Of a DNA stretch of 5,418 nucleotides, positions 5,178 through 5,418 are shown in pieces. A model generated the notes under the pieces. That model was given only the letters and a program-made list of their open reading frames with translations, did not search any database and was not told the origin of the DNA. The translations under genes were made by a program, and so were the position numbers. Within the stretch, counting starts at the first letter, position 1; each line of letters starts with the position of its first letter. Origin of the DNA: CAYWNK01 sp047639615 (GTDB lineage: Bacteria; Planctomycetota; UBA1135; GCA-002686595); the NCBI GenBank assembly GCA_047639615.1, contig JBLIOL010000352.1, forward strand, positions 1-5,418, in the 5' to 3' direction.

Positions 5178-5418
5178 ATGGCCTCGGTCGTTTTTGTCGC
5201 ACCCTATTCACTCGAGAGTACCCTGCGTTTTGTGCGAGCTGCTGCGGGCTTGCCGGATGTGACGTTGGGGATTGTGGCGCAGGAGAGTGCGGAGGCATTT
5301 GCGCAGAAGCTGCCGGCTGAGGAGCGCGGCTTGATCGCTGGCCACGTGCAGGTAGCGGACGCCAAGGATCCTGATCAGCTCGAGGCCGGGGTGCGCGAAT
5401 TGGCGTCTTCCCTCGGCG
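5178..5418 (+). CDS. N-terminus of a probable ATP-grasp family protein (partial)
   Basis: The first 80 residues of a gene that runs off the right edge. The start MASVVFVAPYS is followed by an alpha/beta pattern matching the pre-ATP-grasp domain of the minus-strand ligase in this window. Both show V-x-F-V-x-P, exactly eight residues, then F-V-R-A (V4/P9/F18 here, V3/P8/F17 there), followed by a G-I pair. From memory, families beginning this way continue into an ATP-grasp domain and are often found near the other type, but the ATP-binding residues lie outside the window, so the call rests on this N-terminus. No signal peptide is seen; the protein should be cytoplasmic. The gene is divergent from glgA with 64 bases between starts. 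There is no Shine-Dalgarno box beyond a short GGGG, and a TATCAT box placed for leaderless transcription precedes it. Confidence 0.75.
   Translation, partial: MASVVFVAPYSLESTLRFVRAAAGLPDVTLGIVAQESAEAFAQKLPAEERGLIAGHVQVADAKDPDQLEAGVRELASSLG

Noticed and set aside
5000..5320. 106-residue plus-strand open frame bridging the glgA start and the right-hand gene
   Set aside because: It crosses the divergent control region, overlaps glgA in antisense, and is out of frame with the better supported ATP-grasp-like start at 5178; its end is rich in Cys and Gly with no motif.
1..5418. CRISPR array, tRNA, rRNA, insertion sequence or attachment site
   Set aside because: I looked on both strands and saw no regularly spaced repeats, no cloverleaf-like segment with a CCA-type end, no transposase coding and no terminal inverted repeats with target duplications.

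Overview
The window reads as GC-rich bacterial chromosome. It holds four complete minus-strand genes and two partial plus-strand genes at the edges. I favour a Planctomycetota-like source. The two acidic exported proteins resemble hypothetical families I associate with that phylum, and none of the five visible starts has a convincing Shine-Dalgarno box. This is inference from recollection; no marker gene (rRNA, ribosomal protein) is present to confirm it.

Layout, left to right. Bases 1-104 carry what looks like the C-terminal tail of an unidentified plus-strand gene. Bases 105-242 are a convergent intergenic gap, less GC-rich than the rest, with three small hairpins. Bases 243-1265 and 1273-2301 (both minus) are tandem paralogues separated by 7 bases, each encoding an acidic protein of about 340 residues with a signal peptide and no recognised function. 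A 104-base gap (2302-2405) holds a hairpin on the 3' side of the next gene. Bases 2406-3626 (minus) encode an ATP-grasp enzyme of the carboxylate-amine ligase type. Bases 3626-5113 (minus) encode glycogen synthase GlgA. A 64-base divergent intergenic region follows, with a perfect 8-bp inverted repeat covering the glgA start codon. From 5178 a plus-strand gene begins and runs off the window; its N-terminus matches the pattern of the first ATP-grasp protein.

How the genes relate. glgA and the ATP-grasp gene overlap by one base (TGATG) and are very likely co-transcribed and translationally coupled. The second, divergent gene is probably a related ATP-grasp ligase sharing the control region, so the core of the locus looks like glgA sandwiched between two ATP-grasp genes. 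GlgA makes alpha-1,4-glucan from ADP-glucose (or UDP-glucose). The ligases should join a carboxylate to an amine (or similar nucleophile) using ATP, but their substrates cannot be read from the sequence. The two exported paralogues downstream may be a separate transcription unit. The most interesting points are the divergent ATP-grasp pair coupled to glgA, the inverted repeat between them, and the tandem exported paralogues with paralogue-specific cysteine and methionine patterns.
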